NCBI GenBank assembly: GCA_034716155.1
Contig: JAYEFR010000127.1
Location: 1 to 15,304 of the forward strand
Source: JAGGYK01 sp034716155
GTDB taxonomy: Bacteria > Desulfobacterota > Desulfomonilia > UBA1062
Length of the DNA stretch: 15,304 nucleotides
Direction of reading: 5' to 3'
Below the pieces are notes generated by a model. That model worked only from the letters and a program-made list of their open reading frames with translations. It was not told the origin of the DNA and made no database searches. The stretch's first letter is position 1, and each line of letters starts with the position of its first letter. The position numbers were made by a program, and so were the translations under genes. Below, in pieces: positions 1 through 8,253 of this stretch.

Positions 1-93
1 TAATTATAATATATTAATTATATCCAATAGTTATACCATCAAGATATTTATAGCATTATAATTGCTCTATCCCTGAATGTATAAAAAGGAGGC
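1..93. other. AT-rich gene-free stretch
   Basis: This very AT-rich stretch contains repeated TAATTA words and no open frame with a convincing ribosome-binding site. It ends in GGAGG (88-92), immediately before the repeat that starts at 94. I see no RNA gene or clear promoter in it. The gene at the far left presumably lies outside the window. Together with the repeat and the typA leader it makes up the 339-base gene-free left edge. Confidence 0.5.
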
Positions 94-223
94 AAATAAG
101 GATGCAGAAAATGGAGCTAAAGACAGATTATGCCGGCAATATGGTAAACCCTGCAAAAAAGTAACTTTTTGCGATGGAGTAATATTTTTTTATTGACAGG
201 ACCTTTTAATGGGTGACCCGTTT
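94..223 (+). repeat. Dispersed ~130-bp repeat, copy 1
   Basis: This segment recurs in the same orientation at 13978-14109 with only a handful of differences, and the similarity stops abruptly at both ends. It holds a short A/T hairpin (GCAAAAA 153-159 with TTTTTGC 166-172) whose arms differ in length from copy 2 but remain complementary. It ends in a near-palindrome centred on GGGTGACCC (211-219). No flanking target duplication is visible, and there are no long terminal inverted repeats. It could be a small non-autonomous element or the end of a larger one. I do not recognise the family. Confidence 0.85.
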
Positions 224-260
224 TTCTTCACAGTAAAATCAATGCAAACACGGAAATGTA

Positions 261-288
261 TTGCCATCGCATAGGCAAGTGGTATATG
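261..288 (+). promoter_or_regulatory. Possible typA promoter
   Basis: TTGCCA at 261-266 (one mismatch to the -35 consensus) and TATATG at 283-288 are separated by 16 bases. They lie about 50 bases upstream of the typA start. The -10 box is only moderate, so this is a candidate. It lies downstream of the 94-223 repeat, so the repeat need not affect basal transcription from it. Confidence 0.35.
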
Positions 289-339
289 GCACTGTGCACT
301 GTATGGCAGGTACTTGCGCGCATCAGGGAAAGGACTACT

Positions 340-2181
340 ATGAAAGAGCTTCGCAGGAATGAGAACATTCGAAATGTCGCTATAATCGCCCATGTCGACC
401 ATGGGAAGACCACTCTCGTGGACGCCATGTTTTCTCAGAGCGGGGTATTCCGCGAAGGTCAAGAGGTCAAGACCAGGATCATGGACAACATGGAACTGGA
501 ACAGGAAAGGGGCATAACCATAGCTGCAAAGAACTGCTCCGTCCTCTGGCACGGCGTCAAGATCAATATCATTGATACCCCGGGCCATGCGGACTTCGGC
601 GGTGAAGTGGAACGAGCGCTGTCCATGGCAGATGGAGCCATCCTCCTGGTTGATGCCTCTGAAGGTCCTCTTCCTCAGACGCGCTTCGTTTTGAAGAAGG
701 CACTGGAAGCAGGCCTGAAGATTATTGTAGTGATCAACAAGATTGACCGCAAGGATGCCAGGCCATATCAGGTCTTAAGCAAGATTTACGATCTTTTCAT
801 CGATCTGAACGCCACTGACGAACAGATTGATTTTCCATACCTGTATGCCATCGGGCGCGAGGGGATCGCCATGGAATCTCTTGAAGAAAACACTGGGAAC
901 CTGCATATACTCTTCGATACCATCCTTTCCGAGATACCCGGCCCTGCATATGATCCTGCCGAACCCTTCCAGATGCTCGTGGCGAATCTTGACTACAGCG
1001 ACTATCTGGGCAGGCTTGCTATAGGCAAAATCGTTCATGGACAGGTGACGTCAAACGAATCTCTGATCTGTATCGATGCGCAAGGAGACCATCTCCCTTT
1101 AAGGGTCACAAAGCTGCAGACCTATCAGGGGATTACATTCCGAGAGGTCGACTGTGCACAAAGCGGTGAGATTGTTGTGCTCTCAGGCATCGAAGACGTC
1201 ATGATTGGAGATACCATCTGCACACAGGACGCCCCGAAGGCCCTGAAACGCATAACCGTGGATGAACCCACGGTCTCCATGCGCATTACGGCGAACAATT
1301 CCCCCCTTGCAGGCAGGGAAGGCACCCTTGTACAGTCCACAAGGATCCGCGAGCGCCTCAAGAAGGAAACCCTTCGCAATATGGCCATCAAATTGGAGGT
1401 TCTGCCGGAGAAAGACTGCTTTATCATCAAGGGCAGAGGGGAGTTTCAGCTTGCGATCCTTATCGAGACCATGCGGCGCGAAGGATTTGAGATGTGCGTA
1501 GGCAGGCCCGAGGTAATCTGCAATTACCAGGAAGGCAGAGTACTCGAACCTATCGAACATCTTTTTATCGATTGCGGGCAGGAATATCTCGGGACAGTCA
1601 CCCAGAAACTCTCTATCCGCAAGGGCAGGATGATCAACCTTGTCAATCACGGCAGCGGGGGGGTAAGGGTCGAATTCAGCATTCCATCGAGGGCGCTGAT
1701 TGGCTACCGCGACGAGTTTCTTACCGACACCAAGGGGAGCGGCATCATGAATTCCTATCTTCTGGGATATGAAGATTTCCGGGGTGAATTTCCGAGTCGT
1801 TTTACCGGCTCCATCGTTGCGGATAGAAAAGGTGTGGCCGTACCGTACGCGCTTTACAATCTCGAACCCAGGGGCACCCTGTTCATTACCCCGGGGAAAG
1901 AGGTATACGAAGGCATGATCATCGGCGAACACAGCCGTGAGAACGATATCGACGTGAATGCATGCAAGATGAAAAAGCTTACCAATATGCGCGCTGCCGG
2001 CAAAGACGACAGCATACTGCTTTCACCGATAACGACCATGACCCTGGAGAAGGCCCTGCAGTTCATCAGGGAAGACGAGATGGTCGAGGTGACCCCAAAC
2101 TCCATCAGACTCCGCAAGGCCGAGCTTTCTTCACGGAAGCGACATACCATGAGCGTTGCGAAGAAAAAGGTCGCCTGTTAA
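340..2181 (+). CDS. typA: Ribosome-associated GTPase TypA/BipA
   Basis: TypA/BipA is a translational GTPase of the EF-G/LepA superfamily. It binds the 70S ribosome and assists 50S assembly, notably in the cold and under stress. The 613-residue product has the full family length. G-domain motifs are visible: AHVDHGKTT (residues 17-25), ERGITI (56-61), DTPGH (79-83) and NKID (133-136). Beta-barrel, EF-G-like and BipA-specific C-terminal regions follow, ending in a basic tail. I chose ATG 340 because AGGGAAAGGA lies just upstream and known BipA proteins begin close to this point. The frame is open back to 256, but those residues do not look like the family. The gene converges on the helicase with 29 bases between stops and no strong terminator. 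Confidence 0.96.
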   Translation: MKELRRNENIRNVAIIAHVDHGKTTLVDAMFSQSGVFREGQEVKTRIMDNMELEQERGITIAAKNCSVLWHGVKINIIDTPGHADFGGEVERALSMADGAILLVDASEGPLPQTRFVLKKALEAGLKIIVVINKIDRKDARPYQVLSKIYDLFIDLNATDEQIDFPYLYAIGREGIAMESLEENTGNLHILFDTILSEIPGPAYDPAEPFQMLVANLDYSDYLGRLAIGKIVHGQVTSNESLICIDAQGDHLPLRVTKLQTYQGITFREVDCAQSGEIVVLSGIEDVMIGDTICTQDAPKALKRITVDEPTVSMRITANNSPLAGREGTLVQSTRIRERLKKETLRNMAIKLEVLPEKDCFIIKGRGEFQLAILIETMRREGFEMCVGRPEVICNYQEGRVLEPIEHLFIDCGQEYLGTVTQKLSIRKGRMINLVNHGSGGVRVEFSIPSRALIGYRDEFLTDTKGSGIMNSYLLGYEDFRGEFPSRFTGSIVADRKGVAVPYALYNLEPRGTLFITPGKEVYEGMIIGEHSRENDIDVNACKMKKLTNMRAAGKDDSILLSPITTMTLEKALQFIREDEMVEVTPNSIRLRKAELSSRKRHTMSVAKKKVAC

Positions 2182-2210
2182 TCCAGGAGACCTGAAAAGA
2201 CGAAATACAT

Positions 2211-3869
2211 CTACCCTGCAGCCCTTCGGCCCTGATTTGGTTTGTTCCTGCCCGAGGTTTTACGGTTGTTTCCCTGCTTGGCCTTCCTGCGCAGTGTTTG
2301 GCCCTTTTCAGATTTTGCCTTGACGACAATCGGTTGTCCGCTCTTACGCCGGAATTTCTTCTGAATAATGGCAGCCTCGGCAAAGGGGACACTGAGATAA
2401 CTGAAATCATCGAAGATCCTGATGTCCTGCACGAGATGTTCGCTTACTCCGGTCTGCCCCCGAATAAGTTTTACCAGCTTTGGCGGGGTAATTCCGTGCT
2501 TGCGCCCTCGTGCTATGAAAAGCTTTGTCCGCGACTTGTTGGCCACCGGATTGATCTGCCTGATTTCACCATAGGAAGAAGTGTCCAATTCGTCGGCAAA
2601 GGCAAGGCGCATACAGGCCGACAGAACCCTGGGAGTATTACCTTTCTCAAGCAGTTCTGTTGCAAGATCGGCATAGAGACCCGTTTTATCATCCGTAATA
2701 GCCTGCTCGATCTTAAATCTGATCTTGTCACGCTTGGCGGCAATAACCTCGCCCACGCCCGGGATATGCCCTCTTAGCATTGCTTTGCCGGCCGTCCGTT
2801 TGATGATCTCAAGGCAGCGGCGCTCCCGTGAGGTGACAAAGCTTATGGCAGTGCCCTTCCTTCCGGCCCTGCCGGTCCTTCCTATGCGGTGTATATATGC
2901 ATCCGGGTCCTGAGGCATGTCATAGTTGATCACATGAGAGAGGTTGTTTATATCAATACCTCGTGCTGCGACATCCGTGGCCACAAGAATGCTGATCTCC
3001 TTCTCACGAAAACCGCGCATAATCCTCTCACGTTCAACCTGGCTGATATCGCCGTGAATCCCGTCGGCCGCATACCCCTTTCGGACAAGCCGTGAAGCAA
3101 TTTCGGCCGTATCGACTCTGGTACGGCAGAAAACAAGGCCGAAGAATTCCGGTTCCATGTCGATAACCCGGCACAGCGCCTCGAACTTGTCCTGATCACG
3201 CACCTCGAAATAGACCTGTTCGGTAAGCTGCACAGCCTGCGGCTTAGAGTTCATGGCAAGTGTCTTGTATCCCCGCATATACTGCCGGGCAATGTTGATC
3301 ACCGCAGCAGGCATGGTGGCTGAGAAGAGCATGGTCCTGCGCTCCTGCGGGGCATGAGAAAGGATAGTCCTGATATCCTCGATAAATCCCATATCCAGCA
3401 TCAGGTCCGCCTCGTCCAGCACCAGATAAGAGAGGCTGTCCAGACAGAGTGTACCGCGCCTGAGATGATCGAGAATACGGCCCGGCGTCCCGACCACGAT
3501 ATCCACTCCCTGCTTCAGACTCCTGAGCTGAGGGCCGAATGCCTGACCCCCATAAACAGGAAGGATCTGGAGATTCCTGCTCCCCATAAGGGATTCTACT
3601 TCACCTGCTACCTGATGTGCCAACTCTCTGGTAGGCACCAGTATTAAGGTCTTAACCTTTTTGTCCCGTGCATCCAGGCGTTCAATAATCGGAATGCCGA
3701 ATGCCGCTGTCTTGCCGGTTCCTGTTTCCGCCTGAGCCACCAGATCTTGATCATCATTCAGAAGAAAAGGAATGACCTTGTTCTGAATGGGAGTAGGTTT
3801 ATCAAAACCTTTTTTGGCCAGAGTTTTGAGCATGGTTTTGGAAATGCCCAGGTTAATGAATTGTTCCAT
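2211..3869 (-). CDS. deaD: DEAD-box ATP-dependent RNA helicase (DeaD/DbpA type)
   Basis: This enzyme unwinds RNA duplexes using ATP. Relatives act in ribosome assembly and in mRNA turnover at low temperature. The 552-residue protein shows a Q motif near PTPIQ (25-29), Walker A AQAETGTGKT (45-54), PTRELA (79-84), TPGR (128-131), DEAD (152-155), SAT (183-185), ATDVAARGID (297-306) and HRIGRTGR (327-334). An RRM-like DbpA RNA-binding domain follows (about 445-518), then a Lys/Arg/Gly/Asn-rich tail. That domain occurs in both DeaD/CsdA and DbpA. The longer length and basic tail favour DeaD, but the symbol is less certain than the family. ATG 3869 is preceded by AAAGGGGA. The 291-base upstream gap suggests its own promoter. 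Confidence 0.94.
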   Translation of the reverse strand: MEQFINLGISKTMLKTLAKKGFDKPTPIQNKVIPFLLNDDQDLVAQAETGTGKTAAFGIPIIERLDARDKKVKTLILVPTRELAHQVAGEVESLMGSRNLQILPVYGGQAFGPQLRSLKQGVDIVVGTPGRILDHLRRGTLCLDSLSYLVLDEADLMLDMGFIEDIRTILSHAPQERRTMLFSATMPAAVINIARQYMRGYKTLAMNSKPQAVQLTEQVYFEVRDQDKFEALCRVIDMEPEFFGLVFCRTRVDTAEIASRLVRKGYAADGIHGDISQVERERIMRGFREKEISILVATDVAARGIDINNLSHVINYDMPQDPDAYIHRIGRTGRAGRKGTAISFVTSRERRCLEIIKRTAGKAMLRGHIPGVGEVIAAKRDKIRFKIEQAITDDKTGLYADLATELLEKGNTPRVLSACMRLAFADELDTSSYGEIRQINPVANKSRTKLFIARGRKHGITPPKLVKLIRGQTGVSEHLVQDIRIFDDFSYLSVPFAEAAIIQKKFRRKSGQPIVVKAKSEKGQTLRRKAKQGNNRKTSGRNKPNQGRRAAG

Positions 3870-3995
3870 ACTGATTCCCCTTTGTTTTCATCAATATCTC
3901 GCAGACACACAAAGGTTTTTTCAGCAATGGATACCTTTGAAGGTGGCACCAAGAGTTTTATGTAAGGGGCTTATAGCTGATTCTGCACAGAAAGC

Positions 3996-4045
3996 CAGAA
4001 AAAAATGATTTTTTATTTTTTTCTGAAAAATATACCCTGTCAGAA
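3996..4045 (-). promoter_or_regulatory. Nested inverted repeats in helicase leader
   Basis: An 11-bp perfect inverted repeat pairs CAGAAAAAAAT (3996-4006) with ATTTTTTTCTG (4015-4025) across an 8-base loop. A third arm, TCAGAA at 4040-4045, can pair with TTCTGA at 4021-4026. In RNA transcribed toward the helicase, the middle arm could therefore pair with either neighbour, but not both. The region lies about 130-180 bases upstream of the helicase start. I could not place a convincing promoter in 3870-4160, so it is unknown whether this is leader RNA, operator DNA or a weak terminator. Nothing else in that stretch looks like a gene. Confidence 0.4.
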
Positions 4046-4141
4046 GGGGTCCAAAGAGGAGAGGCAAATAAGGTTAATATAAGAGCATTTAGAGCTTAAA
4101 TGTCCATTTTTCACGGACGCGGACGTCCCCTATTTTTCCTG

Positions 4142-4159
4142 GCGGCCCGGGGCGGCCGC
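4142..4159 (-). terminator. GC-rich hairpin right after rnd
   Basis: GCGGCC and GGCCGC form a 6-bp stem with a 6-base loop, starting one base after the rnd stop codon. The downstream flank on the minus strand is A-rich rather than a U-run, so this is not a classical intrinsic terminator. It may slow or stabilise the 3' end of the rnd message. Confidence 0.3.
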
Positions 4160-4160
4160 G

Positions 4161-5024
4161 TCAGCCCTGTATGAGGGAGGAGAACCGTGCGACGATCTCG
4201 TCCCTGATCGCGGGTTTGATCCACGGGTTGATCCCCTGTTTGATGAAGGCGGTGTTCCGGTTGTCCTTCTTGCACAATTCCAGCAGCTTGACATTGCTGA
4301 AGACATAATTCGGCGGTTTGTTGGTGCGCCTGGCAAATGCATCGCGGGCGGCAAAGAGAGCGCGAAACAGGTTCTGCTGCTGGTTTTTAAGCCTGTTGTA
4401 CCCCTTTGCCTTTTCGTATTTTTTCTTCTTGTTCCTGTGGGTGCCTCCGTCCTGGAGCATGAGGTTGTGCAGGATATAGGTATCGAGCAGGCGTTGGGAG
4501 GAAAGTTTGGCGAAAAGGCGGTCTTTCAGAGTGAATAAAAAGCGCACGTCGTTCAGGGCGTATTCGATGGCGGCGGGTTCAATGGGGCGCTTCATCCAGT
4601 TGTATCGCTGGAATCTCTTCTTGTTCGGGGAGACGATTCCCAGCTCCGCCTGCAGGACATGCGCCAGGCTCTGCCCTTCATACTTTAGCAGGCTGACCGC
4701 CGGCCTGAGATCAAGCACCGAGTTTATCCGGATGCCATATTCATTTGCAAGCAGGCAAGAGTCGCTGGCCGCGTCATACATGATCTTCAAGATGTCCCGC
4801 TTTTCGAGCAGGCCCTTCAAAGGGGCGCTGTCCTTGAATCGGAAGGGATCGATGATGATTTCATTCTGCGAGTCAAACACCTGGATGAGGCAGAGATGCT
4901 CGCCGTAGCAGTGCAGGTTGAATTCGGCCTCGATGTCTAAGGCGATGACGTTGCGCCGGCCCTGCTCGAGTTCCTTCAGATAGCCGCTGATTTCGTCTTC
5001 GGTTTTCAGTTCAATGATATTCAT
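4161..5024 (-). CDS. rnd: RNase D-like 3'-5' exoribonuclease with HRDC-like tail
   Basis: RNase D trims the 3' ends of tRNA precursors and other small RNAs. The 287-residue product has a DEDDy exonuclease domain: DIE (D30, E32), the motif-II region with D84 and D88, and YALND (Y155, D159). A helical C-terminal region (about 205-285) resembles one HRDC nucleic-acid-binding domain. It is shorter than the ~375-residue E. coli enzyme, which has two HRDC modules, but matches the single-HRDC bacterial forms. ATG 5024 is preceded by GGGGG at very short spacing. GTG 5033, in the same frame, is the alternative start. It is transcribed in the same direction as the downstream helicase, separated by 136 bases of GC-rich hairpin and leader plus the A/T repeats. 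Confidence 0.9.
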   Translation of the reverse strand: MNIIELKTEDEISGYLKELEQGRRNVIALDIEAEFNLHCYGEHLCLIQVFDSQNEIIIDPFRFKDSAPLKGLLEKRDILKIMYDAASDSCLLANEYGIRINSVLDLRPAVSLLKYEGQSLAHVLQAELGIVSPNKKRFQRYNWMKRPIEPAAIEYALNDVRFLFTLKDRLFAKLSSQRLLDTYILHNLMLQDGGTHRNKKKKYEKAKGYNRLKNQQQNLFRALFAARDAFARRTNKPPNYVFSNVKLLELCKKDNRNTAFIKQGINPWIKPAIRDEIVARFSSLIQG

Positions 5025-5031
5025 GTCCCCC

Positions 5032-5059
5032 ACTATACCCTATTTGTGCCGGGAATCAA
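5032..5059 (-). promoter_or_regulatory. Likely rnd promoter with adjacent palindrome
   Basis: On the minus strand, TTGATT (5059-5054) and TATAGT (5037-5032) are separated by 16 bases. The -10 hexamer ends only 7 bases before ATG 5024, so a transcript starting at the usual distance would have almost no leader. Immediately upstream is a perfect 12-bp palindrome, CCCGCATGCGGG (5061-5072), placed where an activator or repressor could bind. Confidence 0.5.
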
Positions 5060-5094
5060 ACCCGCATGCGGGGTGTTGTAGGGGCTGGGGGGAG

Positions 5095-5124
5095 AAAAAT
5101 TTCCGGCTACCCGATTGGGCCAGG
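5095..5124 (-). terminator. Possible terminator of the polysaccharide operon
   Basis: On the minus strand downstream of the Wzy-like stop, CUGGC and GCCGG can form a 5-bp stem containing one G-U pair. The stem is followed by AAATTTTT. The stem is short and the U-tract is only five bases, so it is a weak candidate. It lies between the operon end (5219) and the rnd promoter, where a terminator is expected. Confidence 0.35.
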
Positions 5125-5218
5125 TTTCATTTTGTCCATTATCAAAGGCTGACCCTAACCTTTCCCCATAACCTTAAGGGCCTTGCCATAGTGGTAAAAC
5201 CAGAAACCTTACCCAATG

Positions 5219-8200
5219 TCAAAGACCCTGTTTGTCTCTAACCGGGATCCCGGGATTAAGGAATATCACTTCCAGCTCAAGTGGCAACCTCTTCTCTTTT
5301 TTCAAAACATCCCCATAATAGACCAATCTAAACTCATGTTCGCCTGCCGGAATAGAAATGTCTTTCCTTTCGTGGTATCCCGCACCAGCCCAGGCATCCA
5401 CAAAGCAGCCATCTGCAAGGAGCAACCAGACACCTTGGAGACTGCTATAACAGTTTACATTCAAACCTTTTTTTGCCTTGGCAAAACGAAAAGAGGCCTT
5501 CCATGATGGAAGCCCTTCATAATCCCCTGCCCATCGCCAGGCACTGGCCACAACTTTACCCATCTCAAACATTTTAATATTCTTGTCAAGGCTTTCCAGC
5601 AAATCCTTGTCTCCAGCAATGGTTGTTGTCCTTAAAAGGATCTCCCTAAGGTGGATCCATGCCGGGAAATATTGTCGGTTCAGGGTTAATGCCCTTTCAA
5701 AAAGCGCTCTTGCCTCTATAAGGTCCCCATCTTCTTCAGCCATTCTCCCAAGAAAATAGATCACCTCCACAGGAGAATCTTCTCTGGCCCTATTCAGCGC
5801 ACGGAGAAACCATGCAGCACTTCTTAACTGATTGAGTTTTTTTAAATTACCTGTTCTTCGTTCCTGACTTTTCAGGGCACCAAGCACCTTCCCTGTTTCC
5901 AGAAGGGCACAGGGACATCCGGGATCTAATGAGAGAATCTGTGTTGTAATCTTCTTCCTCTCTTCTTTAGACATACTTCCATCCCCCCGGTATTCAGCCC
6001 AGAGTCTTTCAATCTTTTGGTTGCGTTTTATTTCTCCCTGCCTGAGAATATCTACCCCGGCATCTAAATACCCCTGTCTTAAGAGATAGCCTGCCACAAA
6101 ACGGTAACTTTGAGGATCATCCGGAAGTAATGCCTTTATCTTCTTTGCCCCATCATTACCCAGATAAAGCACAAGCTGGTCCGCCACTTTTTGGGCCAGC
6201 GCAGGCTTGAGAGTCAATGCCTTTCTAAATGCCTCCTTCCAGGAAGACTTCGCCGCACCCTTTGTGTGATGAATGTATGCAGCAAGCCCTGCTATTCCTG
6301 ATTCGAAATGGCCCTGTGCGACATAGGGTCTAAGCCGGCAGGCCCTATCAAGGGCTTTCCATGCCAGAGGCAGATAATAATCAGGATCCTTTCCCGATTT
6401 CAAAAGGCTGCCCCAGCCGAGTTGGTGCCAGATCCTCCAGTCAGCAGGATTTCTCTTGATCCCCTCAGACAAAAGATAGATATCAGCATCCTTTGCCCCG
6501 CCTTGCACCCCATCTAAAATATCGAAAGGCCTGTCAGGATGACTGAATGCACGCTGAGCCATCCATGACCAGTAGGTCGCATTTCCTGGAGCCAGCCTCC
6601 ATGCCTTCTTGAGCTCTTCGTCTGTCGGCTCAACAAAGGGGATAGTAGAATTCCAGAAGGTCCTTGCAATGGAATCAGCTCGCCAATTCTGCACGACGCG
6701 TTTGCCAATAACTCCCCCCAAAAAAGTTGCAATGATGAGAATGACTACCCCTGTCCGGACAGAAACCCTGAGCACATACCTTGGACAGGTAAAGACTTCC
6801 CCTCCACGATGTCTCCTGGAGTGTAAGACGAGATAAATAATAGCCACAATAAGTACAAACAAAAATGCATTTGCCGGCATATGGAGATTAAACTCACTTA
6901 AGGAATGTATGGATATGGCGACCATCGCCCCCATACCACCCAGGCCTATTCCAACACTGAAGGGATCATGCCGTTTCCGCCAGCGGGCTATAGAGATATA
7001 CATAAACCAGATGATGCCGGCACCAATAATAAAGAAACCAACACAACCACCCTCGGCAAAGAGCTGCATCCAGTCGTTATGAGCATAATCTACCAGGGCA
7101 TCTACGTCAAAATCCTGATAATGGGGAAATACGAATTCAAAGGTTCCAAGGCCGGTTCCTGTCAGGGGAAAGTCTTTACCCATCTTATAGGTAGCCCGGG
7201 TAAAGGCAAGGCGTGTCTCAAGGTCAGGGCCAAAATGCTTGAAACGTTCCATGACCCGGTCGCCTGCCACATAACCCACATACATAAAAACCGCAGAGAG
7301 CATCAAAACCAGAATAAAGGCCTTTCTGGTTTTGAAAAAACGGGCAAAAATCAATCCTGTCATAAAGATCAGGCCGGCCAAAAGCGTCAAAGCCCCGCCT
7401 CTTGATGCGGTGGAAAGGAGCGCGGCTATCATTATGGCCAAAGAAAGGAGTACAATGATCCCCCTGGCGCCAAAGTACCCGGACCATTGCTCCATAATGG
7501 TATATAAGGTTCGCTTCCCTTGTGCCGGGTTATTCTTCTCTTCGTGCCCTAAAGCCCAAATGTAACCAACGCCCAGGCAAATCAGCATGGAAAGAAACCC
7601 GGCAAGGTGATTCCGGTCAATGAAGGTACCTGTTGCTACAGTTTCACTAAAAGCCTTTTCCCACCACAAACAATAATGCCCCCCCGTGACCAGTTGCCCC
7701 AGTGCATAAAGACTCTCCGCAGCTCCCAGGACCAAGAGTCCCAGAATCACCAAATGGATCTGGCTGCGCCTTTTAAGCCCGTAAAGGGCAAGCCAGTAAA
7801 AGACAAGGAGGGTGATTGCGAATACCAAACTATTAATTGTGATAAAAGGATAAAGGGAAAGGGGGAAGGGAGGGTTCCCTCCGACAATATGGGTTGATTG
7901 CCAGATGGTGTAAGTCTTAGGTGACAAAACCTGAAGAATGCCAGGCTTAAGTGGGATTACCTGCATGACCACCCAAATCACAAAAAAGATCCCCACTATG
8001 GAAGGGGGATCTAAAATTATCTGGGAAGGCTGTGTCCTGGCATTATGTAAAAGCCATCGCCAGGAAATGGCCAGCGCAAAGCCTAAAACAGAAAGGATGA
8101 TAACGGACTGAGCCCAGAGATGTGCCCCACCAAAAAAGATTGCTGCAAAATAGGTGGCAGCAAGTAAACACAAAGAAACCATAGATATCCTTACCATGTC

Positions 8201-8227
8201 CAAATATCTCTCATGTGACCTTTTCAC
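5219..8227 (-). CDS. Wzy/O-antigen-ligase-type membrane protein with TPR tail
   Basis: This is a polytopic inner-membrane protein that probably polymerises or ligates lipid-linked saccharide repeats. Of 1002 residues, about 1-510 are hydrophobic segments with Wzy_C-family hallmarks: GTFIDRNHLAGFL (200-212), STASRGG (272-278) and AHNDWMQLFAEGG (382-394). A soluble, presumably periplasmic, region with TPR-like helical pairs follows (about 540-870). The last ~110 residues look beta-rich and are not TPR. The frame opens at GTG 8227 without a good ribosome-binding site. In-frame ATGs at 8197 and 8182 are alternatives, and AAGGA sits 5 bases before the latter. It is last in the operon, 169 bases after the kinase gene. 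Polymerase versus ligase cannot be decided from sequence alone. Confidence 0.88.
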   Translation of the reverse strand: MKRSHERYLDMVRISMVSLCLLAATYFAAIFFGGAHLWAQSVIILSVLGFALAISWRWLLHNARTQPSQIILDPPSIVGIFFVIWVVMQVIPLKPGILQVLSPKTYTIWQSTHIVGGNPPFPLSLYPFITINSLVFAITLLVFYWLALYGLKRRSQIHLVILGLLVLGAAESLYALGQLVTGGHYCLWWEKAFSETVATGTFIDRNHLAGFLSMLICLGVGYIWALGHEEKNNPAQGKRTLYTIMEQWSGYFGARGIIVLLSLAIMIAALLSTASRGGALTLLAGLIFMTGLIFARFFKTRKAFILVLMLSAVFMYVGYVAGDRVMERFKHFGPDLETRLAFTRATYKMGKDFPLTGTGLGTFEFVFPHYQDFDVDALVDYAHNDWMQLFAEGGCVGFFIIGAGIIWFMYISIARWRKRHDPFSVGIGLGGMGAMVAISIHSLSEFNLHMPANAFLFVLIVAIIYLVLHSRRHRGGEVFTCPRYVLRVSVRTGVVILIIATFLGGVIGKRVVQNWRADSIARTFWNSTIPFVEPTDEELKKAWRLAPGNATYWSWMAQRAFSHPDRPFDILDGVQGGAKDADIYLLSEGIKRNPADWRIWHQLGWGSLLKSGKDPDYYLPLAWKALDRACRLRPYVAQGHFESGIAGLAAYIHHTKGAAKSSWKEAFRKALTLKPALAQKVADQLVLYLGNDGAKKIKALLPDDPQSYRFVAGYLLRQGYLDAGVDILRQGEIKRNQKIERLWAEYRGDGSMSKEERKKITTQILSLDPGCPCALLETGKVLGALKSQERRTGNLKKLNQLRSAAWFLRALNRAREDSPVEVIYFLGRMAEEDGDLIEARALFERALTLNRQYFPAWIHLREILLRTTTIAGDKDLLESLDKNIKMFEMGKVVASAWRWAGDYEGLPSWKASFRFAKAKKGLNVNCYSSLQGVWLLLADGCFVDAWAGAGYHERKDISIPAGEHEFRLVYYGDVLKKEKRLPLELEVIFLNPGIPVRDKQGL

Positions 8228-8253
8228 AACTACTTACATATTTATTGCAGGGA

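Noticed and set aside
102..164. Short ORF in the repeat (20 codons, with GGAGG upstream; 38 codons in copy 2)
   Set aside because: The reading frame differs in length between copies because of the hairpin indels. The ribosome-binding site lies outside the repeat in copy 1 and is absent in copy 2, so coding is unlikely.
193..210. TTGACA in the repeat as a promoter
   Set aside because: No -10 hexamer occurs at 16-18 bases; TTTAAT is only about six bases downstream.
256..339. N-terminal extension of typA
   Set aside because: The extra 28 residues do not resemble the family, and the good ribosome-binding site is just before 340.
1183..1932. 249-codon minus-strand ORF inside typA
   Set aside because: It is an antisense shadow of a strongly conserved gene, with no ribosome-binding site or recognisable domain.
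5041..5075. tRNA T-arm-like sequence (CGGG TTTGATT CCCG on the minus strand)
   Set aside because: No matching acceptor, D or anticodon arms are present, and the T-loop lacks the usual TTC. It is better explained by the 12-bp palindrome and the rnd promoter.
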